From the NCBI GenBank assembly GCA_963797335.1, contig CAWCOU010000007.1:186001-250000 (forward strand): 64,000 nucleotides of DNA. The letters run 5' to 3'. This document shows, one piece after another, positions 16,687-26,240 of the stretch. The position numbers and the translations under genes were made by a program. Within the stretch, counting starts at the first letter, position 1. Every line of letters starts with the position of its first letter. The notes beneath the pieces were generated by a model. It was not told where the DNA came from. It made no database searches and saw only the letters and a program-made list of their open reading frames with translations. This DNA is from CAWCOU01 sp963797335. Its GTDB lineage: Bacteria > Pseudomonadota > Gammaproteobacteria > JAURND01.

Positions 16687-18033
16687 TTAATTAGATAGAT
16701 TTTTCCTAGTAATTCTAACAAAACCATGAAAAAAAGGACCCTGATAAGGAAAAGTTTTACCCGAAAAACGCTGCATCGCATTTTTGACCAGCTGGTCTTT
16801 CTCCCGGATTATTTCACTATCGGCAATTTCTCCCAAATTATCGGGTTGCGTGTGGAAATAATCAAAGTCTGAGTTCTTTATAAATTGAAATAGGGGGTTT
16901 TTTTGCTGATCAATTGTCTTATGCAACATTAATATTAAGCGTTGCACTTCTCTCAATTCATTAATAATTCTCGTTTTCTGCCGAATGGCCGGTGTACCTT
17001 CTAGTAAGGTGGGGTAAGACATAGAATAAAATAACGAATCGGTAGATTTGGTTAAGTCCAATATAGAAGGTGCCATAATAATCGGTGCATATTCGCGCAG
17101 TTGATACAAATTTTGATAAGCATTCTCTATCGATAAGGAAGGCATTAATAGCTCATCTTCACCCATGACCGGTTTAAATCCTGCTATGGTGCCATTGGCC
17201 AAATAAATCGTATGCATCACCGTATTGACAATATAGGGATTGGGCTTTAATCGGCGAGCTCCAATTTCGCTGTTAAACGCTTCCCACATGATGCTAAACT
17301 CATCTTTTATGCGCGTATTTCTCGATTGAATCCAGCTTTTCTTGCTAATGTAGTAATGAAAATTGAGCCAATTAATATCATGATCTTGTGGTTTAAACCA
17401 CTCTCTGGTAAACAATAATACCTTCGATCGCCACTCACTGCCCATTTTGCTGCGATTAGAAATTATTTTAAAATAATCCCATTGCTCTGTTAGGGAGGCC
17501 GGCGGTTCACTTGGCAGTCCATATTCGGCAAACAATCGTTTATGGCTAATTCTATCCGTTATTTTAGCTCCCATAAATACCGATCGCGCACCGGACGTAA
17601 CGCTCCAACAGGGGGTAAACGGGCATCCGGTTAGCGGCACCATCACCTCAAATAGGCCGTATAAATCGCCTGGCTTGAACACATTTAACGGGATGATTCG
17701 TCCACTGGCTTCAACAAAAACCTCGCTGGCATTAGACAGTTGAAGAATCATGGGTGTAGGGCTATACCCCAATTGGTCTTGCCAATGAGGATTGGTTTGG
17801 GGGTCATCCAACCTTAAAAGCTCACCATTTTTGCCAGGTAGGCAAATAGTTCCTAAATCTGTTATTTTTGCTCCAAAAGGGTAGGATAATTTTATTAATC
17901 GATAATTTTTTCCAGGACTAATATTCTCTATAAGTTGAAATAGCTTGGGCTCTACTTGTTGAACTTCTAGCCGAAAATCGTCCCAAGAACCCTCTTGGAG
18001 CTCACATTGGCTGGTAGCAATGGGTTGTTTCAT
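16687..18033 (-). CDS. Hypothetical protein, unrecognised family
   Basis: A 448-residue soluble protein. The start at 18033 is chosen because a GAG-containing purine stretch precedes it; an in-frame TTG at 18045 is less likely. Sequence features are an N-terminal mixed region with PFGAKITDLGTICLPG, a Cys-containing LTGCPFTPCWSVTSGARSVF segment near residue 145, a Trp-rich middle and a long helical C-terminal region ending in a basic tail. No motif points to a known enzyme. The SAH-hydrolase-like gene follows 97 bases downstream on the same strand, so the two probably form a unit of unknown pathway. Confidence 0.5.
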   Translation of the reverse strand: MKQPIATSQCELQEGSWDDFRLEVQQVEPKLFQLIENISPGKNYRLIKLSYPFGAKITDLGTICLPGKNGELLRLDDPQTNPHWQDQLGYSPTPMILQLSNASEVFVEASGRIIPLNVFKPGDLYGLFEVMVPLTGCPFTPCWSVTSGARSVFMGAKITDRISHKRLFAEYGLPSEPPASLTEQWDYFKIISNRSKMGSEWRSKVLLFTREWFKPQDHDINWLNFHYYISKKSWIQSRNTRIKDEFSIMWEAFNSEIGARRLKPNPYIVNTVMHTIYLANGTIAGFKPVMGEDELLMPSLSIENAYQNLYQLREYAPIIMAPSILDLTKSTDSLFYSMSYPTLLEGTPAIRQKTRIINELREVQRLILMLHKTIDQQKNPLFQFIKNSDFDYFHTQPDNLGEIADSEIIREKDQLVKNAMQRFSGKTFPYQGPFFHGFVRITRKNLSN

Positions 18034-18438
18034 AATATATCTCAACTTGATTGTGGTGATTAAGTTGTAAAAAAAAGGTTTCAGGAATTGATAAAGTTTG
18101 TTTTTTTAATAAAATGAGGCTCTAGTAGATTGCATCACCCATTGTATAAGTAGTTACAAGTAAAGCGATCTTTTTTCGCATCAAAAATTGGGTAAAATCT
18201 TAAAATCTATCGACTTCCTCTGCATAATCAGCTAATTATAACAAATCCTTAGTAGAAGGTGGAAGCCTATTTTCTCGCCTGCTAAAATCCTATTACTTAG
18301 TAAAAAGCAAATTATTTAGGGAAGAACCATGGGTTTGAGTGGTAGGTGAACTATATCCCATCTTCTAGACTGGGAACGGATAGGGGAGGGGAATGCGTAA
18401 AATTTGATTTTGATCTCATCAAAAAACAAGTCAACGGC
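18034..18438. other. AT-rich intergenic region
   Basis: About 400 bases without an ORF. It should hold the promoter of the 16687-18033 gene. I see no convincing hairpin or repeat in it. Confidence 0.4.
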
Positions 18439-18855
18439 CTATAACGAAACATAAATAGTAGGATTATTGAAACCTAAAGAGCGATGCTTAGGGGTATCCC
18501 AGGAAGCTTGCATCATTCTCGTCCTCATAGTTTCTTCGCAAATCTTAAACGTTTCTAAAATTAATTTCTTGGCAATCCCCCTTTTTTGATGCATAGGATG
18601 AATAACCAGTTTTTTCTTTTGCGCGAATATTTGTATGGGCTCTAATCCAAACTTAATTTGAAAAAGCAATAGGCCAACCATTTGACTGCCTATTTTAGCG
18701 GCGATAACCTTTTTCTTATAATCAGACGTATAATCACAGAGCAAATGCCTTGCTGCATTACTTTCTGAGGTAGGCTCAGAAAGCTCAAGTAAATTCAGAG
18801 CGCCAGCAAGGTCTTCTTTGGTCACAACGTTCATAACTCTGACATTCTCTATCAT
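18439..18855 (-). CDS. GNAT-family N-acetyltransferase
   Basis: A 138-residue protein with AGGAG before the ATG. The acetyl-CoA-binding motif A is KKLVIHPMHQKRGIAKKL (around residues 84-101), preceded by the strand MVGLLLFQIKFGLEPI. The C-terminal ASWDTPKHRSLGFNNP contains the usual GF turn of GNAT enzymes. Length is near the minimal single-domain size. The substrate is unknown. It is separated from both neighbours by AT-rich gaps and is probably transcribed alone. Confidence 0.7.
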   Translation of the reverse strand: MIENVRVMNVVTKEDLAGALNLLELSEPTSESNAARHLLCDYTSDYKKKVIAAKIGSQMVGLLLFQIKFGLEPIQIFAQKKKLVIHPMHQKRGIAKKLILETFKICEETMRTRMMQASWDTPKHRSLGFNNPTIYVSL

Positions 18856-19118
18856 GTTTTCTCCTGTTAAATAAGTTCTCGAAAAACAAAGATCCGGTAT
18901 TTTTGAGAAAGCTTTAAAACAGTTACCTTAACCGTGGATGGGTTATTCATTTAGCTTGGCTTTTTAAGGACAATTAGATCATTTTTTCTCTAATTGTATT
19001 TTTTTATACTGCGTTTTTAAGATGGGCTGTTGGGGTTTCTTTCAAACGAATAAAAAAATTATAATATATCGGTTAATTTAGTCAAGGATTTTTTTAATAA
19101 TAACTAAATATATTTATT

Positions 19119-20597
19119 CTAAAATTTAATTTTTTTATTATTACTATGTGTTTCGACAATAAATAACCCACTAATAAACGCCACAATAAATCCAATTGGC
19201 AAAATCCATAAGGCGCGCGCATAGTCGGCGGAGTGGTATTGTGGCACTCCGTTTAATATTGCATGATTCCAATGTAAATTCATGAGCACCCCAAAAATAG
19301 GCTGCATTATGCCACCACCCATGATTAAAATAGAGGCAAACGCAGTGGCAATCCCCGTGATAGCAGGGGGATTACGCTCAGCGATCATGGGAAAGCTGAG
19401 CGCTTGTGTACTGATAAAAAACCCAAGGCTGAAAAAAAGCAAAATTCCTGTGATAACGCTAATATGTGGTAAATATATTATAAATAAAATTATCAAGAAC
19501 GAAAAAATAGCACTCCCTAACATAGGGACCTTACGAAAACCCCATCGATCGGATAGATACCCGATAATAGGTGAACCTATAATCATTCCAATAAAAAGCA
19601 TGGAAATTATACCGGCAGCTATTTTTTCATCCAATTGATGCGCTTGTTTCAAATATAAACTTCCCCAAATAGCCCCCAATAAAACGATGGGTAGATTTAA
19701 GGCTGACGCGTATAAGCCATTGAGCCAGTTTTGAAGGTTAGTGGTGGCTTTTTTGAAGCTTGGCCAAAAAGGAACTGGGGTTGAATTGGTGCGAGACTGT
19801 TGCTGACCGGCAGGGCAATCTCTTACGCCTGCAAAAATAGCTATCCAAATAAATACACCTATTAAAGCTGCGCATAATAAAGCAATTCGCCACCCAAAGG
19901 CATTGATGAGAAGGGTGAAGGGGACTTGTGCCGTAAATCCTCCTAGCATTCCTACGGTAATCGTTAGGCCAATAACCAAACCCAAATCCCGGGGATTAAA
20001 CCATCGGCAGGCGAGCCTTATACAGCTTAGCAAGGCGAAGGATCCAGCTAAACCCGCGAAAAATCTCGATGCCTCTAGGGCCCACGTTGTTTTCGCATAA
20101 GCTAACAGTAGAATCGAGCCTAATGAAATTAATACACTTATCAAGATAACCCTTCTATTAGAAAACTTATCCACAATAAGGCCAGCAGGTATTAGGAAAA
20201 TCATATTGGTGTAAAAATAAATAGATGAAATTCTGCCTATTTGAGCTGCATTAAGATGGAAATCTTTTAGAAGACTTTCGTTTAATGAGTTCATTATATT
20301 TAATTGAAATATAGTCATGAAAAAAAATAAAGATGCGGTAAAGCAAGTGATTATGGCTTGTAAGTTGAGTCTGGGTAAGGAGGGGTTTATTTTCAATTTC
20401 GTGCCAAAATTTGGGTTTGCAAATAAAAAATATTTTTGAATAGGTGAGTTCAACTTGTCCTGATTATTTAGATTGTCCCTACTGTTCAGTGAATTTTTTA
20501 AAGCCGATAGGCTTCCTTTTAAGTTTAACTTAATAATGATAATTGCAAATAATAAATATATCAATATTTTTAAAAATAAATAGCAACATATCCTCAT
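19119..20597 (-). CDS. Major facilitator superfamily transporter
   Basis: A 492-residue protein. About twelve hydrophobic segments follow residue 80. The MFS loop signature is present as GLIVDKFSNRRVI after the second helix of the bundle and repeated as GYLSDRWGFRKVP in the second half. The conserved ARFFAGLAGS segment of helix 4 is also visible. It resembles the metabolite/H+ MFS carriers abundant in Legionella and Coxiella, but the substrate cannot be named. The first 80 residues (one extra hydrophobic stretch and an Asn/Leu/Lys-rich linker) are unusual and lack a good ribosome-binding site, so the true start may be internal. Confidence 0.75.
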   Translation of the reverse strand: MRICCYLFLKILIYLLFAIIIIKLNLKGSLSALKNSLNSRDNLNNQDKLNSPIQKYFLFANPNFGTKLKINPSLPRLNLQAIITCFTASLFFFMTIFQLNIMNSLNESLLKDFHLNAAQIGRISSIYFYTNMIFLIPAGLIVDKFSNRRVILISVLISLGSILLLAYAKTTWALEASRFFAGLAGSFALLSCIRLACRWFNPRDLGLVIGLTITVGMLGGFTAQVPFTLLINAFGWRIALLCAALIGVFIWIAIFAGVRDCPAGQQQSRTNSTPVPFWPSFKKATTNLQNWLNGLYASALNLPIVLLGAIWGSLYLKQAHQLDEKIAAGIISMLFIGMIIGSPIIGYLSDRWGFRKVPMLGSAIFSFLIILFIIYLPHISVITGILLFFSLGFFISTQALSFPMIAERNPPAITGIATAFASILIMGGGIMQPIFGVLMNLHWNHAILNGVPQYHSADYARALWILPIGFIVAFISGLFIVETHSNNKKIKF

Positions 20598-20619
20598 GCT
20601 TTGGTCGAAGTTGTATAAA

Positions 20620-20653
20620 GTGGGATAAATTCTATTTTCAAATTTGTCCCCAC
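20620..20653 (-). terminator. Hairpin after the primase/helicase gene
   Basis: GTGGGATAAAT pairs imperfectly with ATTTGTCCCCAC about 100 bases downstream of the 20757 stop on the minus strand. It could end transcription of the alpA-primase operon. Confidence 0.35.
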
Positions 20654-20756
20654 TTAAAATTGTCTAACTTATTGTTTTAATATTATTTTTTCTATATGGG
20701 ACAGGTAGGACAAAGGGACAAGGGTTTAAGCGTAGCTTTCACAATACTTCCGCGGG

Positions 20757-23087
20757 TTACTCCCAGACATTATTGGTAAATACATAGCAGCGAGAACGCC
20801 CAATCCCAGGTAAGTATTCTCGCCGATACGCCTTACCCTTCTTATCAGACATCACCCATCCCTTCGCGAGCAGCAGTTTACTAACCGCCTGCGGATCCCA
20901 TCCTTTGCAAATTTCTTGCCGAAAGACTTCGGGTAACACATAAAACTGGGTTTCATTCTTAGAGATTTTTCGAAAGCCAGCACGATTGCTGGTATGTGAA
21001 ATTTCAGCTTCCCAATGACTGAATCTCGATTCCGCATGGGTTTCCAAAAATGCTTTCACCTGCGCCAGTATCCGAACATTATCCTGATTGCCCGTACCTC
21101 CGCGGCACTCCAACCAACTATTAAAACAATCCGAACCCGCTTTTTCTGCTTCTCCCGATGCCCATCCAGTGATATTTAAATCCGTAGCCAGTTCTCCTGC
21201 TGCCGCAATCAGTCCGAATCTTTCACATACCCGGTAGACTTGACCACTGGAGTCTTTCGGAAAATGTTTGCTTAGGAAATGATCGCACGCGTTCTTTAAG
21301 ACAGTTGGCAGACTGTTTAAATATTCGGATTGAATAATGCGCTTTAGAAAAGAGATAGCAGCCGAACCATAGTAAGTGGCACTTAGTTTGGTGAGAGTAT
21401 TGCTCATCGCAGCAGCAGATGAAAAGGAATGTAGATTTTCAAAAACTCCCAGATCTTTACCCGCATCCGCAGGAAGATCGACTAAGCGTACTTCTTGACC
21501 AGCACGGATTTTTTTATCAGCCTCTAGCATATGCTGCGCCAGACCGACTTCACCTGCCGATAAAAATAATAATCGCCAATCCTGCCGTTGACGTGAGCCG
21601 CCACTCTTCGCAGCTCTGATTTTTCCACTGCCGTTTGCTAGCATATAAGCTATTTCACCTGCTTCTTTGGCATCGATTTGAGCCAATTCATCGAGAATGA
21701 GTAACGTATCTGATCTCAAAGAAGCTAAAGCTTCTAGACCGTTAGTTGTGCCGCGCCATCGGTTTAAATAATTCGTACTGCCAAAAACGGATGCCGCGAC
21801 ACGCAATGCCGTAGTTTTTCCGCTGCTGGACTCACCTACAAAATGGACACCGCCAGACTCAATTCCCGAATGATGCAGCAGCATAGCAGCAAACGCGCAG
21901 GAAACCGCCAGAACCAATCGTGAATTTCCACAACATAAAGTGCCGATACGTTCTCGCCAATCATCTACTGTGCCCGCTTGCTGGTAATCTTTAGATTGCA
22001 CTTCCGATTGAAAAAACACACGTTCACCGGTATCACCGATCGTTTGGTTGGGAAAAACAAATACATCCTCATGCCAACCGGTTCGATTAATGCAACGTGC
22101 TCTGGCATCCGGGTTGCTGCTGAGTATGTAGGCCATCAACAAATTCCGAACTTTATTACCCGCTGCTATCTCTAAACCTAAACGCAGTAGCTCACCTTTA
22201 ATATCTTCACCACTGCCTTTCAACATCTCCATCGGCATAGCCCAGGTATGCAGTTGGCCGTCGGCATCGTAAAACTCTAATAAACGACCCCAGTTTTCGG
22301 AGTATTTATCACGAATGAGTGCTTTAACCTCCAATCGCGAGCATAACCATAGCGTTTCTTCTTCCGCCAGGTAAAACACACCCTGAGCGCTGACCTTGAA
22401 CAAATGAGAATAGGCGGAATAACGCGTGGGTTTTTTAATGTCAGTGAATGGCTTATCAGAATCTTCCCGCTGTTTATTGTCAGGAGGAACCACTGTAGGC
22501 AAGAAAAAAATATCCTTTGCAGAGGCTTGCGGTTGTTGCCGCAGCCAGTCCACACAATCGGCCTTAGTAGGTAATTGCAATTTAGAGATATCAACCCAGC
22601 TTACGTCACATCCCAATGATTGCAATTTTTGCGTGACGCTATGCTCATACATTAGCCCCGCCTCGTCGTTATCCGGCCAGATCACCACTTTGCGCCGGGC
22701 TAACGGCTGCCAGTCCGTGACTAAAACGCTATCCATTCCACCCGAAGTGGTAGCTACAACGCCTATCTTAATTAACATATCCGCACAAAATTCCCCTTCC
22801 ACAACCCAAATAGTTTCTCCCTCATTTCGCATCAACCTTGGTAATTGGTAAAGGGGTTTTCCCTGTTTAAATTCCGGCTCCTTTAACACAAAACGGCCCT
22901 GCGCGTCGCGACTCATCGGACGTATCCATTTTTCACCGGTGATGAGATGCTTTAGGCGGATTCGCCAATAAAGAGGTACTCCATGTGCATCTTCATACAC
23001 ATGGAGTGCTTGTTTTTCAAATCCCTTGGCCACCAGACTTCTGGTGAAGCGTTGGGCTGCTATTTGCTCAGGAGAAAGGTTGCTCAT
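20757..23087 (-). CDS. TOPRIM / DUF927 primase-helicase of a P4-like element
   Basis: A 776-residue protein. ATG 23087 is chosen because AGGAGG lies six bases upstream and its ATGA overlaps the stop of the zinc-finger gene. The N-terminal 200 residues carry a TOPRIM domain (IWVVEGEFCADML, later VVIWPDNDEAGL with the DxD pair). The central DUF927 AAA+ ATPase has Walker A HFVGESSSGKTTALRV and Walker B LLILDELAQID. The C-terminal region contains ICKGWDPQAVSKLLLAKGW, probably a winged-helix DNA-binding part. With the separate CHC2 zinc finger upstream it would form a split primase-helicase that starts replication of an integrated satellite or island. Confidence 0.85.
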   Translation of the reverse strand: MSNLSPEQIAAQRFTRSLVAKGFEKQALHVYEDAHGVPLYWRIRLKHLITGEKWIRPMSRDAQGRFVLKEPEFKQGKPLYQLPRLMRNEGETIWVVEGEFCADMLIKIGVVATTSGGMDSVLVTDWQPLARRKVVIWPDNDEAGLMYEHSVTQKLQSLGCDVSWVDISKLQLPTKADCVDWLRQQPQASAKDIFFLPTVVPPDNKQREDSDKPFTDIKKPTRYSAYSHLFKVSAQGVFYLAEEETLWLCSRLEVKALIRDKYSENWGRLLEFYDADGQLHTWAMPMEMLKGSGEDIKGELLRLGLEIAAGNKVRNLLMAYILSSNPDARARCINRTGWHEDVFVFPNQTIGDTGERVFFQSEVQSKDYQQAGTVDDWRERIGTLCCGNSRLVLAVSCAFAAMLLHHSGIESGGVHFVGESSSGKTTALRVAASVFGSTNYLNRWRGTTNGLEALASLRSDTLLILDELAQIDAKEAGEIAYMLANGSGKIRAAKSGGSRQRQDWRLLFLSAGEVGLAQHMLEADKKIRAGQEVRLVDLPADAGKDLGVFENLHSFSSAAAMSNTLTKLSATYYGSAAISFLKRIIQSEYLNSLPTVLKNACDHFLSKHFPKDSSGQVYRVCERFGLIAAAGELATDLNITGWASGEAEKAGSDCFNSWLECRGGTGNQDNVRILAQVKAFLETHAESRFSHWEAEISHTSNRAGFRKISKNETQFYVLPEVFRQEICKGWDPQAVSKLLLAKGWVMSDKKGKAYRREYLPGIGRSRCYVFTNNVWE

Positions 23088-23383
23088 GATAAGCCTCCTA
23101 AGGTAATTAACGTTTGGGGCAACGTCAGTTCGTAGAGTTGACAATGAAAGGAGAGAATGTTGCCCCCGCGTACGCCGCATCCAAAACAACGAAAACTGCC
23201 GTTTTTTAGATTAAGCCGAAGACTTGGCTGCCGGTCTTTATGAAAACAGCATCGGACACTAACCCAGTTATTACTGGTCGGTTTTAGGCGAGGAAATTGC
23301 TGTTGATAATAAACCCTAGGTAAGGGCAGTTGGTTCATGTAAATGGTGCGATTACCCAATTTGAAATAGCAGTCGTTATACAT
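23084..23383 (-). CDS. CHC2-type zinc finger, detached primase N-terminus
   Basis: A 99-residue protein; the start at 23383 has GAGGGG seven bases upstream and lies just after the alpA stop. The zinc ribbon is RCCFHKDRQPSLRLN followed by FRCFGCGVRGGN, giving the CxxH...CxxC-type metal ligands of DnaG/P4 primases. In most primases this finger is the N-terminus of the TOPRIM protein; here it is a separate gene with a four-base overlap, so the two parts must associate. Confidence 0.8.
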   Translation of the reverse strand: MYNDCYFKLGNRTIYMNQLPLPRVYYQQQFPRLKPTSNNWVSVRCCFHKDRQPSLRLNLKNGSFRCFGCGVRGGNILSFHCQLYELTLPQTLITLGGLS

Positions 23384-23393
23384 GAGCATCCCC

Positions 23394-23627
23394 TCAATCG
23401 TATTGTCGTTCGACGGTCTGACGTTCGAGGAACTCATCCAAATGCGCTTTGCGGTATTTAGACAGACGACCTACTTTGATGTATTTGAGAGCATGACGTT
23501 TTTTACAAGCCCAGATAGCCAGCGTGCTCTCGCGAACACCCAAATACTTAGCAGCTTCTTTACGCGTTAACAAATCGCTGGTGGCGTTTTCGGAGAATAA
23601 TGTTTGATAGGTAGAATGATTAGACAT
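23394..23627 (-). CDS. AlpA/excisionase-type HTH regulator
   Basis: A 77-residue protein with the MerR-like helix-turn-helix of the AlpA/HTH_17 group: LLTRKEAAKYLGVRESTLAIW followed by the wing YIKVGRLSKYRKAHLDEFLE. Members act as excisionases or activators of integrase genes in P4-like islands. It is the first gene of the operon with the split primase, and lies 237 bases from the tRNA-Asn 3' end, where an integrase would be expected but is absent. Confidence 0.85.
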   Translation of the reverse strand: MSNHSTYQTLFSENATSDLLTRKEAAKYLGVRESTLAIWACKKRHALKYIKVGRLSKYRKAHLDEFLERQTVERQYD

Positions 23628-23793
23628 GGCCGTACCTCATTAAGGATAGTTAATGGAGATACAACCATACTCGTTATTTTTAGAACAAAAGTTCTGACTG
23701 TGATTTTTTGATAGCTGATAGTTGGTTAGAAGAAAAACATCTGGTTTATAAAAATACTGAGACTAGGGAAGACTTCGAAAGACACATAGTGCT

Positions 23794-23815
23794 ATCCTAG
23801 CACCATCCTAGCACC
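23794..23815. repeat. Tandem 11-bp direct repeat
   Basis: ATCCTAGCACC occurs twice in direct succession, about 50 bases from the tRNA 3' end. It may be an excisionase- or integrase-arm site; this is only suggestive. Confidence 0.4.
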
Positions 23816-23863
23816 GGCGGTATGTTGAGTTGGTTTGAAAACCTGCTGAACCCTTGCCCTTAC

Positions 23864-23939
23864 TGGCTCCCCGAACAGGACTCGAACCTGTGACCCAATG
23901 ATTAACAGTCATTTGCTCTACCGACTGAGCTATCGGGGA
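23864..23939 (-). tRNA. tRNA-Asn (GTT)
   Basis: A 76-nt gene on the minus strand. The acceptor stem TCCCCGA/TCGGGGA, D-arm GCTCAGTCGGTAGAGC, anticodon loop CTGTTAAT (anticodon GTT), T-arm GGTTCGAGTCC and discriminator G with encoded CCA are all visible. The 3' end faces the accessory island, consistent with a tRNA-based attachment site. Confidence 0.95.
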
Positions 23940-24176
23940 GTGTCGTTTGGATGATCTATCGAACAGAAGAGATACTGATACGAAATGTTTCTTGCGGCCA
24001 AGGGCTGGCTAGGTAAGAATAGCCTACCGTAGCGGGCCTGACGACTCAAAACAGGAGCAAATAGTACTGTGCTCGCCCGCATTGGTCAAGGTGAATTTTA
24101 AGTCATGTTTTGCTAAACTGGAAGAAGGTTCAACTGGCAGTGGTTGTAAGCTAGGTAAGCAAGGAATACTTAGGGC

Positions 24177-24656
24177 ATGAAGAACAAAAAATCTCTTTCA
24201 CCGCGTTGGCGCGGGCGCACCCTGCTAATGGTGGGTTGGCGGGAATGGTTGGCGTTGCCAGAATTGGGGGTAGGGCGCATCAAGGCTAAAATAGATAGCG
24301 GTGCGCGAACTTCTGCCTTGCACGCGTTTGCGATTAAACCGTTTAAGCACCAGGATAAACATTATATCCGCTTTAAAATACACCCCATTCAGCGTAAAAA
24401 AGACGAGGTTGTCGAATGTGTGGCAGAGGTAGAAGATATACGCTGGGTAACCGATTCCGGCGGCCATCGCGAGCGACGATATGTTATTAAAACGCTGCTG
24501 CAAATGGGGCAGGTGATGTGGCCTATAGAGATAACCCTCACCAACCGGGACACGATGAGTTTTCGCATGTTACTAGGGCGTACCGCCATGCGTAATCGGA
24601 TAGTTGTAAACCCAGCAATTTCTTTTTTGGTTAAGGACAAAACAGCGACAACTTGA
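24177..24656 (+). CDS. RimB-like retropepsin-type protease (COG4067 family)
   Basis: A 159-residue protein. The aspartic-protease-like core shows KIDSGARTSALHA (the D-S/T-G-A motif, about residues 40-52), a mid VTDSGGHRERRYVI segment, and the C-terminal FRMLLGRTAM flap. Proteins of this family are usually named ATP-dependent zinc protease but resemble single-domain retropepsins, and they typically accompany rimK. Here rimK follows 10 bases downstream, so a role in processing poly-glutamate tails or in maturation of the RimK substrate is likely. Confidence 0.8.
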   Translation: MKNKKSLSPRWRGRTLLMVGWREWLALPELGVGRIKAKIDSGARTSALHAFAIKPFKHQDKHYIRFKIHPIQRKKDEVVECVAEVEDIRWVTDSGGHRERRYVIKTLLQMGQVMWPIEITLTNRDTMSFRMLLGRTAMRNRIVVNPAISFLVKDKTATT

Positions 24657-24666
24657 GAACTAGCTT

Positions 24667-25575
24667 ATGAAAATAGCCATTTTAACCCGTGGTCCCAAAC
24701 TTTACTCCACTCGTCGGATGTTAGAAGCAGCGATTGCCCGTGGGCACGAAGTTCAACTCATGAACCCGTTGCGATGCTATATGAACATAGCCTCGCACAA
24801 GCCGTCTATCCACTATCGAGGCGAAGAATTGCCTCATTTTGACGCAATTATACCTCGCATCGGTGCCTCCATTACCTTTTACGGGGCAGCTTTGGTACGT
24901 CAATTTGAGATGATGGGCATTTATTGCGTGAATCGTTCCATTGCCATCACCCGCGCCCGCGATAAACTCCGCTGTCTGCAGTTATTATCCAGTAAAGGGG
25001 TAGGGTTGCCCATTACGGGATTTTCACATTCGCCAGGGGATATTAAAGACTTAATTAAAATGGTGGGCGGTGCGCCTCTGGTGATCAAATTATTGGAAGG
25101 AACGCAGGGGATCGGTGTGGTTTTGGCAGAAACCACCAAAGCGGCAGAAAGCGTGATTGAGGCTTTTTTGGGCTTGAAAGTGAACATTATGGTCCAAGAA
25201 TACATCAAAGAATCCAAAGGGGCTGATTTGCGCTGCTTAGTCGTGGGGGGTAAGGTGATTGCCGCCATGGAGCGTAAGGCTAAACCAGGGGAGTTTCGTT
25301 CCAATCTCCATCGCGGTGGCACGGGCAGGATGGTAGAATTGAGCCCTGAAGAAAGAAAAACGGCCATATTAGCGGCGGATTTAATGGGGTTAAACGTCGC
25401 AGGTGTCGATTTATTGCGCTCGGAACGCGGCCCCTTAATCATTGAGGTCAATTCCTCCCCTGGGTTAGAAGGCATTGAAAAAAATACGGGCATTAATGTT
25501 GCAGACGCCATCATTGAATTTATTGAAGAGAATGCCAGGTCTTCCAAGGGGAAATTTGTGACGGTAAACTCTTAA
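24667..25575 (+). CDS. rimK: RimK, ribosomal protein S6 glutamate ligase
   Basis: A 302-residue ATP-grasp ligase, the usual length. Visible parts are the N-terminal pre-ATP-grasp fold (MKIAILTRGPKLYSTRRM), VIKLLEGTQGIGVVLAE of the nucleotide-binding lid, the ADLRCLVVGGKVIAAMERK strand, and the C-terminal metal/ATP site IIEVNSSPGLEGIE. It adds glutamates to the C-terminus of ribosomal protein S6 in the cytoplasm. It is in an operon with the rimB-like gene and with tdk, which starts 5 bases after the stop. Confidence 0.93.
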   Translation: MKIAILTRGPKLYSTRRMLEAAIARGHEVQLMNPLRCYMNIASHKPSIHYRGEELPHFDAIIPRIGASITFYGAALVRQFEMMGIYCVNRSIAITRARDKLRCLQLLSSKGVGLPITGFSHSPGDIKDLIKMVGGAPLVIKLLEGTQGIGVVLAETTKAAESVIEAFLGLKVNIMVQEYIKESKGADLRCLVVGGKVIAAMERKAKPGEFRSNLHRGGTGRMVELSPEERKTAILAADLMGLNVAGVDLLRSERGPLIIEVNSSPGLEGIEKNTGINVADAIIEFIEENARSSKGKFVTVNS

Positions 25576-25579
25576 CGCT

Positions 25580-26161
25580 ATGTCAAAACTGCATTTTTAC
25601 TATTCAGCGATGAATGCTGGAAAAAGTACCTTATTATTGCAAGCCAGCTATAATTACCAAGAGCGGGGTAAGGATACCCTTATTTTTTTGCCTAAAGTGG
25701 ATGACCGCAACGAGAATAAAGTCGTTTCTCGCATTGGCCTCAGCGCCCCAGCGACCGTATTTGATGCCAGCGCCGATTTATTGTCCCTCACGGTAGAGGC
25801 AATACGAGCCAACCCCAATATCCGTTGCATATTGGTGGATGAGGCGCAATTTCTGACCAAAAACCAGGTCCGCCAGTTGTGTCAAATTACTGATAGCTTA
25901 AATCTGCCCGTGTTAGCCTATGGTATTCGAACGGATTTCCAAGGCGAGCCGTTCTCTGGTAGTCTTTACTTATTGGCTTGGGCGGATTTGCTGATTGAGC
26001 TGAAGACCATCTGTTATTGTGGTCGCAAGGCCATTATGAATCAGCGGGTGGACGAGCATGGGAAAGTCATACAGTCAGGGAATCAGATTGAAATTGGCGG
26101 TAACGAACGCTATGTTGCCACCTGTAGAAAACATTTTAAGTTTGCAGACGAGATACTTTAA
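25580..26161 (+). CDS. tdk: Thymidine kinase
   Basis: A 193-residue type II thymidine kinase. The Walker A variant is YYSAMNAGKSTLL (residues about 7-19), the Walker B is CILVDEAQFL, the lasso region includes GIRTDFQGEPF, and zinc-site Cys residues are seen as TICYCGRKA and, near the C-terminus, VATCRKH. It phosphorylates thymidine for dTTP salvage. It closes the rimB-rimK-tdk operon. Confidence 0.95.
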   Translation: MSKLHFYYSAMNAGKSTLLLQASYNYQERGKDTLIFLPKVDDRNENKVVSRIGLSAPATVFDASADLLSLTVEAIRANPNIRCILVDEAQFLTKNQVRQLCQITDSLNLPVLAYGIRTDFQGEPFSGSLYLLAWADLLIELKTICYCGRKAIMNQRVDEHGKVIQSGNQIEIGGNERYVATCRKHFKFADEIL

Positions 26162-26240
26162 AATAAATACACTCCCCCTCTTACTGTGGTTTGTTCAATA
26201 GGGGAATACATAATGCCAACTCTTAAAAAAGGTATGTTCA

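Noticed and set aside
24921..25547. 208-codon minus-strand ORF inside rimK
   Set aside because: Antisense to a well-supported rimK; its sequence only mirrors the codon bias of that gene.
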